Shown here: piece by piece, positions 1 to 10,894 of the stretch | How the letters are laid out: every line of letters begins with the position of its first letter | Numbering within the stretch: the stretch's first letter is position 1 | Origin: Pseudaquabacterium pictum | GTDB lineage: Bacteria > Pseudomonadota > Gammaproteobacteria > Burkholderiales > Burkholderiaceae_C | NCBI RefSeq assembly: GCF_005403045.1 | Contig: NZ_BJCL01000026.1 | Coordinates: 1 to 47,300 of the forward strand | Reading direction: 5' to 3' | Length of the DNA: 47,300 bases | Position numbers and translations under genes: made by a program | The notes under the pieces: model-generated | Databases searched by the model: none | Seen by the model: the letters and a program-made list of their open reading frames with translations, nothing else | What the model was told of the DNA's origin: nothing

Positions 1-1348
<1,348 letters not shown>

Positions 1349-1607
1349 CGGGTGTGAGCGCCCCGGTTGTGGGTGGGGCGTGTCGCGGTCTGCCTGCAGC
1401 CGCTTGTTGCCAAGGGCCCCAGTCGGGGAGGAAGACGGGTCGGTGCGAAGGTCGGAATCGACTGCAAGGGCGTGACTGGTGGCGCCCTGACGAGGTCCAT
1501 TGTAGGCGCCCCGCCCGCCAGGGCCTGGTGATGTGGCCATTCAAGCCCTGGCTGTTCGGGGCATGGCCCAAACCTAGAATCGGTCTCCCTCTCGACGAAA
1601 GCCTGCC
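1349..1607. promoter_or_regulatory. Divergent intergenic region rhlE / aminopeptidase P with a candidate -10 box
   Basis: This 259-bp gap between two divergent genes must hold both promoters. On the plus strand TAGAAT at 1575-1580 matches five of six bases of a sigma-70 -10 box and lies 27 bases upstream of the aminopeptidase ATG. The hexamer 17 bases before it (1552-1557) is a poor -35, so the call is weak. The long leader on the rhlE side is what cold-inducible helicase genes often have, but I see no specific element. No other gene is visible. Confidence 0.35.
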
Positions 1608-3431
1608 ATGGACACCCGCGTCAATCCGGTTCGTGAACGCATCGAGCGCGTGCGCCAGGCCCTGGCGGCCCATGGCGCCCAGGCCCTGCTGGTGCCCAGC
1701 GCCGATCCGCACCTGTCCGAATACCTGCCCGGCCGCTGGCAGGGGCGGGAATGGCTGTCGGGCTTCACCGGCTCGATGGGCACGCTGGTCGTCACGCCGA
1801 CCGAGGCCGCGCTGTTTGCCGACAGCCGCTACTGGCAGCAGGCCGAGGACCAGCTGCTGGGCAGCGGCATCGACCTGGTGAAGATCCCCACCGGCGCGGC
1901 CACCCACCACATCCAGTGGCTGGCCGAGCACACGCCGCGTGGCGGCGTGGTGCGGGTGGACGGCGACGTGCTGGGCCTGGCCGCCGCGCAGCAGCTGCGC
2001 GCCGCGCTCGATGCCGGCGGCATCACGCTGAAGACCGACATCGACGTGCTGGCCGATGCCTGGCCCGACCGCCCGGCGCTGCCGGTGGCCACCGTTTATG
2101 CCCACGCGGCACCGCAGGCGCCCGAGCCGCGCACCAGCCGCCTGGCGCGGGTGCGCGAGGCCATGGCCCGCCAGGGCGCCACCCACCACTTCGTGTCGAC
2201 CGTCGACGACGTGGCCTGGCTCACCAACCTGCGCGGCGCCGACGTCGAGTACAACCCGGTCTTCCTGGCCCACCTGCTGATCGACGCCACCCGGGCGACG
2301 CTGTTCGTCGGCGCCGGCAAGGTGCCCGCGGCGCTGGCTGCCGAGTTGGCCGCCGATGGGCTGACGCTGGCCGACTATGCCCAGGCTGCGCCGGCGCTGG
2401 CGGCGCTGCCGTCGGGCAGCACCCTGCTGGTCGACCCGCGCCGCATCACGCTGGGCTTCCGCCAGCAGGTGCCGGCGGGCGTGGCGGTGGTCGAGGCCAT
2501 CAACCCCAGCACGCTGTTCAAGAGCCGCAAGTCCGAGGCCGAGGCGCAGTTCGTGCGCCAGGCCATGGTGGAAGACGGCGTGGCCATGTGCCGCTTCTAC
2601 GCCTGGTTCGAGGTGGCACTGGCCCGGGGCGAGCGCATCAGCGAGCTGACCATCGACGAACAGCTCAGCGCCGAGCGGGCGAAGATGCCCGGTTTCGTGG
2701 GCCTGAGCTTCTCCACCATCGCCGGCTTCAATGCCAACGGCGCGCTGCCGCACTACCGCGCCACGCCCGAGAGCTACAGCTGGCTCGACGGCGACGGCCT
2801 GCTGCTGATCGACAGCGGCGGCCAGTACCTGGGCGGCACCACCGACATCACCCGCGTCTGGCCGGTCGGCACCCTCACCAACGCCCACCGGCGTGATTGC
2901 ACCCGCGTGCTGCAGGGCATGATGAACCTGGCGCGGGCGCGCTTTCCGCGCGGCACGCTGAGCCCCTTCCTCGACACCCTGGCGCGCGCGCCGCTGTGGG
3001 CCGACGGCATCGACTTCGGCCACGGCACCGGCCATGGCGTGGGCTACTTCCTGAACGTGCACGAAGGCCCGCAGACCATCAGCAAGGCCCAGCCCGAGCC
3101 GCACATGGCGATGGAGCCCGGCATGATCACCAGCGACGAGCCCGGCGTCTACCGGCCCGGCCAGTGGGGCGTGCGCATCGAGAACCTGCTGCTCAACGTG
3201 CCGGCCAGCACCGCCGAGAACGGTGCCTTCGGCGAGATGCTCGAGTTCGAGACGCTGACGCTGTGCCCGATCGACGCCCGCTGCCTCGATGCCAGCCTGC
3301 TGCGCCCCGACGAGATCGCCTGGCTGAACCAGTACCACGCCACGGTGCGCGCGCGCCTGGCGCCGCGGCTGCAGGACCCGGCCGACGCCGCCGCCCTGGC
3401 CTGGCTGCTGCAGCGCACCGAAGCCCTGTGA
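1608..3431 (+). CDS. Xaa-Pro aminopeptidase (M24B family, three-domain type)
   Basis: Cytoplasmic metallopeptidase that removes the N-terminal residue from peptides with proline in position 2. The 607-residue length matches the long, eukaryote-like aminopeptidase P form with two creatinase-like N-terminal domains (about 10-140 and 170-320) before the pita-bread catalytic domain (about 325-540), followed by a C-terminal extension. The five dinuclear-metal ligands are all present: D402 (IDSGGQYL), D413 (GTTDITR), H476 (GTGHGVGYF), E511 (TSDEPGVY) and E525 (RIENLLL). The start is ATG at 1608, giving a normal N-terminus. The ROK kinase gene follows after 10 bases, so the two are probably co-transcribed. 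No signal peptide is present. Confidence 0.93.
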   Translation: MDTRVNPVRERIERVRQALAAHGAQALLVPSADPHLSEYLPGRWQGREWLSGFTGSMGTLVVTPTEAALFADSRYWQQAEDQLLGSGIDLVKIPTGAATHHIQWLAEHTPRGGVVRVDGDVLGLAAAQQLRAALDAGGITLKTDIDVLADAWPDRPALPVATVYAHAAPQAPEPRTSRLARVREAMARQGATHHFVSTVDDVAWLTNLRGADVEYNPVFLAHLLIDATRATLFVGAGKVPAALAAELAADGLTLADYAQAAPALAALPSGSTLLVDPRRITLGFRQQVPAGVAVVEAINPSTLFKSRKSEAEAQFVRQAMVEDGVAMCRFYAWFEVALARGERISELTIDEQLSAERAKMPGFVGLSFSTIAGFNANGALPHYRATPESYSWLDGDGLLLIDSGGQYLGGTTDITRVWPVGTLTNAHRRDCTRVLQGMMNLARARFPRGTLSPFLDTLARAPLWADGIDFGHGTGHGVGYFLNVHEGPQTISKAQPEPHMAMEPGMITSDEPGVYRPGQWGVRIENLLLNVPASTAENGAFGEMLEFETLTLCPIDARCLDASLLRPDEIAWLNQYHATVRARLAPRLQDPADAAALAWLLQRTEAL

Positions 3432-3441
3432 GTTCACCACC

Positions 3442-4377
3442 GTGACGGCGGGCCGCTGGGCCATCGGCATCGACCTGGGTGGCACCAAGACCGAGGCGGT
3501 GGCGCTGGACGCCGCCGGCCATGAACGCTGGCGCCAGCGCATCGCCACGCCCGGTGCCCAGGGCTACGACGCGATCCTGGACGCCATCTGCCAGCTGGTG
3601 GAGGCGGGCCGCAGCGCCAGCGGCGGCCGGCCCACGGTGGGCGTGGGCGCCCCCGGCAGCCTGACGGCCGCCGGCCTGGTGAAGAACGCCAACACCACCT
3701 GCCTGAACGGCCGGCCGCTGCAGCAGGATCTGCAGCAGCGCCTGGGCCAGCCGGTGGCGCTGGCCAACGATGCCAACTGCCTGGCGCTGAGCGAGGCCAC
3801 CGACGGCGCCGGCCGCGGTGTGCCGGTGGTCTTCGCCGCCATCTTGGGCACCGGCTGCGGCGCCGGCATCGCGGTGGGCGGCCGGGTGCTGACCGGCCCG
3901 AACCGGCTGGCCGGCGAGTGGGGCCACAACCCGCTGCCCTGGGCCGCGGCCGACGAGCCGCGGCCGGCCTGCTACTGCGGCCAGGCCGGCTGTGTCGAGA
4001 CACTGTGCAGCGGCCCGGCCATCGCCGCCGACCACCAGCGCCGCCATGGCGGCACGCTGACGGCGCTGCAGATCGCCCAGCAGGCCGCCGCCGGCGATGC
4101 CGCCTGCGCCGACAGCCTGGCGCGCTGGCAGCACCGGCTGGCCCGCGCGCTGGCCGGGGTGATCAACCTGCTGGACCCCGATGTGATCGTGCTGGGCGGC
4201 GGCCTGTCGCGCATGGCCGCCACCTACACCGCCGTGCCGGCCCTGTGGGACCGGTGGGTGTTTGCCGGCGGCCAGCGTGAGCCGGTGCGCACCCGGCTGC
4301 TGCCGGCGGCACATGGTGATGCCTCGGGCGTGCGCGGCGCCGCCTGGCTGGGGCGGGATCTGGAGGCCACCGCATGA
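3442..4377 (+). CDS. ROK family sugar kinase (fructokinase / N-acetylglucosamine kinase-like)
   Basis: Predicted ATP-dependent sugar kinase of 311 residues. The GTG start at 3442 puts the phosphate-binding signature IGIDLGGTKTE at residues 8-18. The catalytic Asp lies in LANDANCLA (about 110-118). The ROK zinc site is complete: GEWGHNPLPW supplies His, and CYCGQAGCVET supplies the three Cys. DPDVIVLGGGLS near the C-terminus is the adenosine-binding segment. It has no helix-turn-helix, so it is an enzyme rather than an NagC-type repressor. It follows the aminopeptidase by 10 bases and overlaps the next start by ATGA. The sugar cannot be told from sequence; the motif set suits fructokinase or GlcNAc kinase. 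Confidence 0.9.
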   Translation: MTAGRWAIGIDLGGTKTEAVALDAAGHERWRQRIATPGAQGYDAILDAICQLVEAGRSASGGRPTVGVGAPGSLTAAGLVKNANTTCLNGRPLQQDLQQRLGQPVALANDANCLALSEATDGAGRGVPVVFAAILGTGCGAGIAVGGRVLTGPNRLAGEWGHNPLPWAAADEPRPACYCGQAGCVETLCSGPAIAADHQRRHGGTLTALQIAQQAAAGDAACADSLARWQHRLARALAGVINLLDPDVIVLGGGLSRMAATYTAVPALWDRWVFAGGQREPVRTRLLPAAHGDASGVRGAAWLGRDLEATA

Positions 4378-4614
4378 ACCACGACAGCCTGGCGGCGAGC
4401 ATCGCCGCCTTCCGCAGCGGCACGCTGCCGGCCGACCAGCTGGTGGCCACCTGGCGCGCGGCCGCGTTATGCCGCGGTGCTGGAGAAGCTGCTGGCGCCG
4501 CTGGAGGCCAGCGCGCTGTTCAGCGAGGAGAGCTGCAGCTTCAGCCGCACCGACCTGGCCGACAGCCTGGGGCAGTGGCTGCAGCACGCTCGGGCTGCTG
4601 CGCCCGGGCCCTGA
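4374..4614 (+). pseudogene. Small conserved-looking gene broken by a +1 frameshift
   Basis: A small gene starts with the ATGA overlap at the end of the ROK kinase gene, so it is translationally coupled. Frame 1 reads MNHDSLAASIAAFRSGTLP... to about TWRA. After the run GCGCGCGGCCGCG (about 4455-4468) the protein-like reading continues only in another frame, as RYAAVLEKLLAPLEASALF..., and stops at TGA 4612-4614. The total of 241 bases equals 80 codons plus one base, so removing one G/C in the run restores an ~79-residue protein that looks soluble, helical and acidic. Either this is a real inactivating insertion or an assembly error in a GC run. No known function is recognised. It ends 15 bases before the convergent metalloprotease gene. 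Confidence 0.6.
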
Positions 4615-4629
4615 CCCAACGCAGTCTGC

Positions 4630-7446
4630 TCAAACGCCGGCCCGCTGCTGGCTGGCGGCCAGCGCGCTGCGCAGCGTCTCGGCGCTGTCGCCCAGATGGG
4701 CGCGGGCCTCGGCGCTGAGGCCCTTGCGGCCCGCCGCACGTTCCAGCCGCTGGGCCAGGGCAGCACCGCGGCTGCGCACCATGGCGCGGGCATCGCTGCG
4801 GGTCATCAGGCCCGGCCGCAGCACCAGCGTGGCCATGCGGCTGACATGCTCGCGCTGCAGCTCGCGCCGCGGCTGCGGGATGTCGGCGCTGCCGGCCAGC
4901 TCGCTCCAGACATCGGCCTCGAGCTGGTCGTACAGCTCCGACAGCCGCAGCGGCTGCGCCGGCGGGCTGACCTTGCCCTCGGTGTCCAGCACCCGGGTGG
5001 CCAGTGCGTCGCCCATCAGGCGGTTGAGGATGGCACGCTGCAGATCCAGCACCGTCTGCCCCAGCGGGTATTCGGTGGGCTCGGCCAGCGATTCACCGCG
5101 CTCCAGGAAGTTGGGCGCCAGCTTGCGCTGCAGCGCCGGGCTGACGACGAAGGCATCGGCCGCCAGCACCCGCTGCGACAGCATCTGCAGTGCGGCACGC
5201 TGGTCGGCCGCCGGCAGCGGCTGCAGCGGGTCGCGCCCGGTGTTGGGAAAGTCGCGCAGCGTGCGCACGCCGCCCACCTGGCGCAGCAGCACGCCGGCGG
5301 CACGGCCGGCATCGCGCACCGCGTAGCCCAGGGTGCGGCGCAGGATGCCGTAGTCCTCGTCGGGCTTCAGCGGCCGGGTCTCCTGGCGCCGGAACAAATC
5401 GCGGGCGATGTCGAAGCGGCGCGCCGCGAAGGCCAGCACGTCATCGCCCAGGTCGAACTGCAGCGCATCGGGGTCGATGCCGAGGAAGTTGTCCTCGTCG
5501 GTGCCGTAGCCCAGCGTCGGCTCGCCGCTGCGGCCGGCGATGCGGGCCAGTTCGGCGGCCTGCTCCTCGGGCGCGATCGGCTTGTAGCCGTACTCGATGG
5601 CCCAGTAGTCGTAGGCGCCCAGCGTGGCCTGGAAGGGTGCGGCCGCCGGCTCGCCCGGGCGCGGCAGGTTGACCGGGGCGTACTCCATCACGCTGTTGGT
5701 GAAGGCCTCGCGGCGGGTGAACTCGGGGTCGGCCACCTGGCTGGCGCGGATGCCGTGCGAGGCGCGGAAGTTGTGGCGCAGGCCCAGGGTGTGGCCCACC
5801 TCGTGCATCGTCACGTCCTTCATGTAGTCGAGCACGAACTGCTGGGCCTCGGGGCTGTCGGGATCGAGCTCGCCACGGGCGGCCAGCACGTCCAGCGCAT
5901 AGCCCAGCTGCTCGGCCGCATGGTCGGCATGGCGGCACAGCAGCGGGTCATGGGCCAGCGCGCCGGCGGCCAGCTCTGGCGCCGGCGGGCCGGCCACCTG
6001 CAGCAGTTCGGCCCAGTCCTGCGCGGCGGCGGCCGTGCCGGTGCCTCCCAGCAGCCGGGCGCGCACATTGCGCAGGTTGCGCGAGCTGAGGCTCTCGATG
6101 CCGATGTCGGCGTCCAGGATCTCGCCCGAGCGCGGGTCCACATGGCTGGGGCCGATGGCGCCGAACTGCGGCTCGCGGTTGGTCATCCAGCGCAGCGAGG
6201 CCACGCCGGCGTCGAGCGTGTCCCAGTCGGCATCGTCGGGCTGCTGCTTGACGACGACCGCATCCTTGAAGCCGATGCGTTCGAAGGCCTTGTTCCACTC
6301 CAGCACGCCGGCGGTGATGGCGGCGCGGTACTTCTCGGGGATGTTGCGGTCCAGCCAGTAGGTGATGGGCTTGACCGGCTCGGACAGCGCGGCTGCCGGG
6401 TCCTTCTTCTCCAGTCGCCAGCGGTTGACCACCCGTTGCCGCGGGCTGCGCGCCAGGTCGTCGGTGTAGTCGTCACGGGCCGACTGGAAGTAGCCCACCC
6501 GTGGGTCGGCCGGGCGGCGGGCCATCGGCGCGTCGGGCAGCTGCATCATCGAGAAGTGCAGGCCGATGAACAGGCTGCGCGCGTCGGGCAGGCCGCCGGG
6601 CAGGCTGGGCACCGGCGCGCCTGGCGGCGAGCCCGGCTGCGGCACCGCGATGTTGGGCGTGTAGAAGTGGTTGTTGGTCTCCACCACCAGCAGGCCGGGC
6701 TGGCCGCGCACGCCCACCACCGCCGAGTTGCGGCCTTCGAAGCTGTAGTTCTGCCGGTAGGTGCGCTGCAGGTGGCCGCCGATGCCCAGCACATCGTTCA
6801 TCAGCATGGCGCTCAGCTCCACCAGCACCGCCTTGCGGTCGGGGTGCGGCTGGCTGGCCACCGGGCCGGCGGTCAGCAGGCTGGGCGAGATCGATGCGGC
6901 CACCGCGCGCGCGGTCGGCGTGCCGGCCTGGGCCACCTGCTGCTGGTTGATGGCCACCAGCTGCACCACGTTGTGCTGGCGGCGGAACTGCACCAGCGTC
7001 GGCGCACCGACCATCAGGCCGCCGTACAGCCGGTTCTCGCCGATGCCGGTGCGCAGCTTGGGCGACAGGAAGAAGGGCTTGTCGAAGTCCTCGGGCTTCA
7101 GCTCGATCCAGACCCGCTCGTCCTTCTGCCAGACGCTGAACAGCCCGTGGGTCGGCTTGGCATCCTTGATGACGGTGGCAAACGGCGGAGGCTGGCCCGG
7201 CGCCGGTGCGGCAGCAGCGGGTGCCGCGCCCGGGGCAGGTGCGGTGGTGCCGGCGGCAGGCCGGGCAGCCGGCGGGGTGGCCGCAGCGGGTGCCGCCTGT
7301 GCCGTGGGGGCAGGTGGCGTTGCCGGGGGTGCCGCTGGCGGTGCGCCGGTGCTCTGGGTGGTCAGCTGCGCGCAGCCTCCCAGACAGAACAATGCCGCCA
7401 ACGCGGTGGCTCGCCAGACGGGCGTCGGGAAGGAGTGTTGGGGCAT
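4630..7446 (-). CDS. Zinc-dependent metalloprotease lipoprotein (DUF5117/DUF5118-like)
   Basis: Large secreted or outer-membrane-anchored zinc protease, 938 residues. The chosen start (ATG 7446) gives a lipoprotein signal, WRATALAALFCLGGC, with the lipobox Cys at about residue 25. A longer reading frame upstream lacks this and overlaps the EttA end. A low-complexity Ala/Pro linker covers residues 30-90. The zinc site HEVGHTLGLRHNF (about 548-560) is the extended HExxHxxGxxH of metzincin-like enzymes, placed as in the DUF5117/DUF5118 family, whose members often sit near outer-membrane proteins. The substrate is unknown. It lies 53 bases downstream of EttA on the same strand and converges with the frameshifted small gene. 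Confidence 0.85.
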   Translation of the reverse strand: MPQHSFPTPVWRATALAALFCLGGCAQLTTQSTGAPPAAPPATPPAPTAQAAPAAATPPAARPAAGTTAPAPGAAPAAAAPAPGQPPPFATVIKDAKPTHGLFSVWQKDERVWIELKPEDFDKPFFLSPKLRTGIGENRLYGGLMVGAPTLVQFRRQHNVVQLVAINQQQVAQAGTPTARAVAASISPSLLTAGPVASQPHPDRKAVLVELSAMLMNDVLGIGGHLQRTYRQNYSFEGRNSAVVGVRGQPGLLVVETNNHFYTPNIAVPQPGSPPGAPVPSLPGGLPDARSLFIGLHFSMMQLPDAPMARRPADPRVGYFQSARDDYTDDLARSPRQRVVNRWRLEKKDPAAALSEPVKPITYWLDRNIPEKYRAAITAGVLEWNKAFERIGFKDAVVVKQQPDDADWDTLDAGVASLRWMTNREPQFGAIGPSHVDPRSGEILDADIGIESLSSRNLRNVRARLLGGTGTAAAAQDWAELLQVAGPPAPELAAGALAHDPLLCRHADHAAEQLGYALDVLAARGELDPDSPEAQQFVLDYMKDVTMHEVGHTLGLRHNFRASHGIRASQVADPEFTRREAFTNSVMEYAPVNLPRPGEPAAAPFQATLGAYDYWAIEYGYKPIAPEEQAAELARIAGRSGEPTLGYGTDEDNFLGIDPDALQFDLGDDVLAFAARRFDIARDLFRRQETRPLKPDEDYGILRRTLGYAVRDAGRAAGVLLRQVGGVRTLRDFPNTGRDPLQPLPAADQRAALQMLSQRVLAADAFVVSPALQRKLAPNFLERGESLAEPTEYPLGQTVLDLQRAILNRLMGDALATRVLDTEGKVSPPAQPLRLSELYDQLEADVWSELAGSADIPQPRRELQREHVSRMATLVLRPGLMTRSDARAMVRSRGAALAQRLERAAGRKGLSAEARAHLGDSAETLRSALAASQQRAGV

Positions 7447-7458
7447 GGCGCAGGAACG

Positions 7459-7478
7459 GACTGTGAACCTGCACAGTC
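7459..7478. repeat. Hairpin between ettA and the metalloprotease gene
   Basis: GACTGTG (7459-7465) and CACAGTC (7472-7478) form a perfect 7-bp stem with a 6-base loop in the 53-bp gap. No T-run follows in the direction of transcription (minus), so it is not a classical intrinsic terminator. It may be a weak terminator, an mRNA stabiliser or an operator for the protease gene. Confidence 0.4.
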
Positions 7479-7499
7479 TGGCACAGGCGCCGGCCGCCG

Positions 7500-9164
<1,665 letters not shown>

Positions 9165-9200
9165 GTGCGGATGCTCGGGTGGGGGGTGTTCGGGGGCGGC

Positions 9201-9218
9201 GCGCCCGGGGCCGGGCGC
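9201..9218. repeat. GC-rich palindromic hairpin upstream of ettA
   Basis: GCGCCCGG (9201-9208) and CCGGGCGC (9211-9218) are perfect inverted repeats separated by two bases. They lie between the stop of the acetyltransferase gene and the start of ettA, both on the minus strand. The stem is very stable and could end or attenuate transcription into ettA. No T-run follows. Confidence 0.4.
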
Positions 9219-9232
9219 CGGCAAACCGTGGA

Positions 9233-9835
9233 TTATCGGGGCTGTGGGGCGGTGGTTGACGCCGCGCGGGCCAGCCAGTCCTGGCGCAGCAGGCCGTACA
9301 GGCCGGTGTCCGACACCTCGCCGGCGACGATCCAGCGCTGGCGCAGCGTGCCTTCCAGCTGGAAGCCCAGGCGGCGCAGCGCGCGCTCGCTGGCCGCGTT
9401 GCGGGTGTCGATGTCGGCCTCCACCCGGTTCATGTCCAGCACACCGAAGGCGTAGTCCATCAGGGCGGTCAGCGCCTCGTGCATCAGGCCGCCGCCCCAG
9501 CAGTCGCGCGCCAGCATGTAGCCGACTTCGCAGCGCCGGCTGGGCAGGTGGAAGGCGAACAGGCTGCACAGGCCGATGAGCCGGCCATCTTGGCCGGCTT
9601 GGCCATGAGTGCGCCGTTCCAGCCCCAGGCGGATGTAGTCGCCGGCGGCCAGGCCGGCCCGGTCGCGGGTGAGCAGCGCGTCGGCCTCGGCCGGGTCGGT
9701 CCAGGGCGGTGTGGCCCAGTAGCGCATGCCTTCGGGGTCGGCATGCAGGGCGTACACCGCGGGCGCGTCGGCCGGCTGCAGCGGGCGCAGCCGCAGCCGT
9801 GCCGTGTCCAGGACAAGTTGGCTGAAGTCGAACAT
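9233..9835 (-). CDS. GNAT acetyltransferase, RimJ/RimL type
   Basis: Acetyl-CoA-dependent N-acetyltransferase of 200 residues. The start at ATG 9835 gives MFDFSQLVLDTARLRLRPLQPADAP, the normal opening of the RimJ/RimL branch (beta-1 with L-RPL). The acetyl-CoA-binding region contains CWGGGLMHEALTALMDYAF (about 110-128), followed by MNRVEADIDTRNAASERALRRLGF, the classic asparagine-rich motif and ERALRRLGF helix. The target may be a ribosomal protein N-terminus, another protein or a small amine; the sequence does not tell. It diverges from the LysR gene with only 18 bases between start codons. Confidence 0.9.
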   Translation of the reverse strand: MFDFSQLVLDTARLRLRPLQPADAPAVYALHADPEGMRYWATPPWTDPAEADALLTRDRAGLAAGDYIRLGLERRTHGQAGQDGRLIGLCSLFAFHLPSRRCEVGYMLARDCWGGGLMHEALTALMDYAFGVLDMNRVEADIDTRNAASERALRRLGFQLEGTLRQRWIVAGEVSDTGLYGLLRQDWLARAASTTAPQPR

Positions 9836-9848
9836 AGACTGCAAGTCT
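9836..9848. promoter_or_regulatory. 13-bp palindrome in the 18-bp gap between divergent GNAT and LysR genes
   Basis: AGACT-GCA-AGTCT is a perfect inverted repeat with a 3-base centre, filling most of the 18 bases between two start codons. LysR proteins usually bind dyads near their own divergent promoter, so this is a candidate autoregulatory site. It does not fit the strict T-N11-A pattern. The promoters for both genes would have to overlap the opposite coding sequence. Confidence 0.35.
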
Positions 9849-9853
9849 CCACC

Positions 9854-10846
9854 ATGAACCTGCTCGAATCCCTGCGCTACCTGGCCGCCCTGGCCGAGCA
9901 CCGCCACTTCGGCCGGGCGGCGCAGGCCTGCCACATCACCCAGCCGGCATTGTCCAACGCCATCCGCGCGCTGGAGGACAGCCTGGGCGCCACCATCGTG
10001 CGGCGCGGCCGGCAGTACGAGGGGCTGACGCCCGAGGGCGAGCTGGCCCTGGCCCATGCCCACCGCCTGCTGCACGAGGCCGAGGGCCTGCGTCAGGCCC
10101 TGGCCAGCCGCGCTGGCGCGCCCGCCGGCCGGCTGACGCTGGGCGTGGTGCCCAGCGCCGAGCCGGTGGCCGCGCGCTTCTGCGCGCTGCTGCAGGCGCT
10201 GCATCCGGGCCTGCAGCCGGTGCTGCGCTCGCTCAGTTCACCGGAGATCGAGGCCGGCCTGGATGCGCTGGCCATCGACCTGGGCCTGGGCTACACCGAC
10301 CGGCCCGAGGTGCGCCAGCGCCAGCTGGCGGTGTGGCCGCAGTATGAAGAACGCTGCCACCTGCTGACCGCTGCCGGCCCGGGCGACGGCGCGGCCGAGG
10401 CGCCGTTCCGTTTCGGCCCGCCCGTGTCCTGGCGCGAGGCCGCGGCGCTGCGCCTGGCACTGCTGACGCCCGACATGCATTTCCGCGCCCTCGCCGACGA
10501 GGCCTTCGCCAGTGCCGGCGTGGCGCCGCGGCCGGCGCTGGAGACCAATTCGGTGCTGGCGCTGCTGATGGCGGTGCAGCCGGGTGCGGCTGGCGGTCTG
10601 GCCGCGGTGCTGCCCGGCGCCCTGGTCAGCGTGGCACGCAGCCGGCCGGGCCTGGTGGCGCGGCCGCTGGCCTCGCCGGTGCTGCGCACGCCGATCGGCT
10701 TCCTCACGTCGGCCGGCGGCCGGCCGACGCTGGCGCTGCAGGCCGCGCTGGCGGTGGCCGAGCGTGACGACTGGCGCGCGCTGGTGGCCGCCCACAGCGG
10801 CGCACTGGAAGGCGCCGATCCGGCTGCCGGTCCATTCAGCGCCTGA
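9854..10846 (+). CDS. LysR family regulator, candidate formate dehydrogenase regulator
   Basis: Transcription regulator of 330 residues. The N-terminal winged helix-turn-helix (about 1-62) reads MNLLESLRYLAALAEHRHFGRAAQACHITQ with the recognition helix QPALSNAIRALEDSLG. A linker helix rich in Ala/Leu follows, then a two-lobed effector-binding domain (about 92-300) starting at GRLTLGVVPSAEPV. It sits 48 bases upstream of, and in the same direction as, the formate dehydrogenase genes. In Cupriavidus necator a LysR protein (FdsR) at the same place senses formate and controls the fds operon, so the same role is inferred here. Confidence 0.9.
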   Translation: MNLLESLRYLAALAEHRHFGRAAQACHITQPALSNAIRALEDSLGATIVRRGRQYEGLTPEGELALAHAHRLLHEAEGLRQALASRAGAPAGRLTLGVVPSAEPVAARFCALLQALHPGLQPVLRSLSSPEIEAGLDALAIDLGLGYTDRPEVRQRQLAVWPQYEERCHLLTAAGPGDGAAEAPFRFGPPVSWREAAALRLALLTPDMHFRALADEAFASAGVAPRPALETNSVLALLMAVQPGAAGGLAAVLPGALVSVARSRPGLVARPLASPVLRTPIGFLTSAGGRPTLALQAALAVAERDDWRALVAAHSGALEGADPAAGPFSA

Positions 10847-10894
10847 ATCGCCCGGTTCGGGAAAGCCATTGGACGGCGGCGCCCCACCGCGCCG

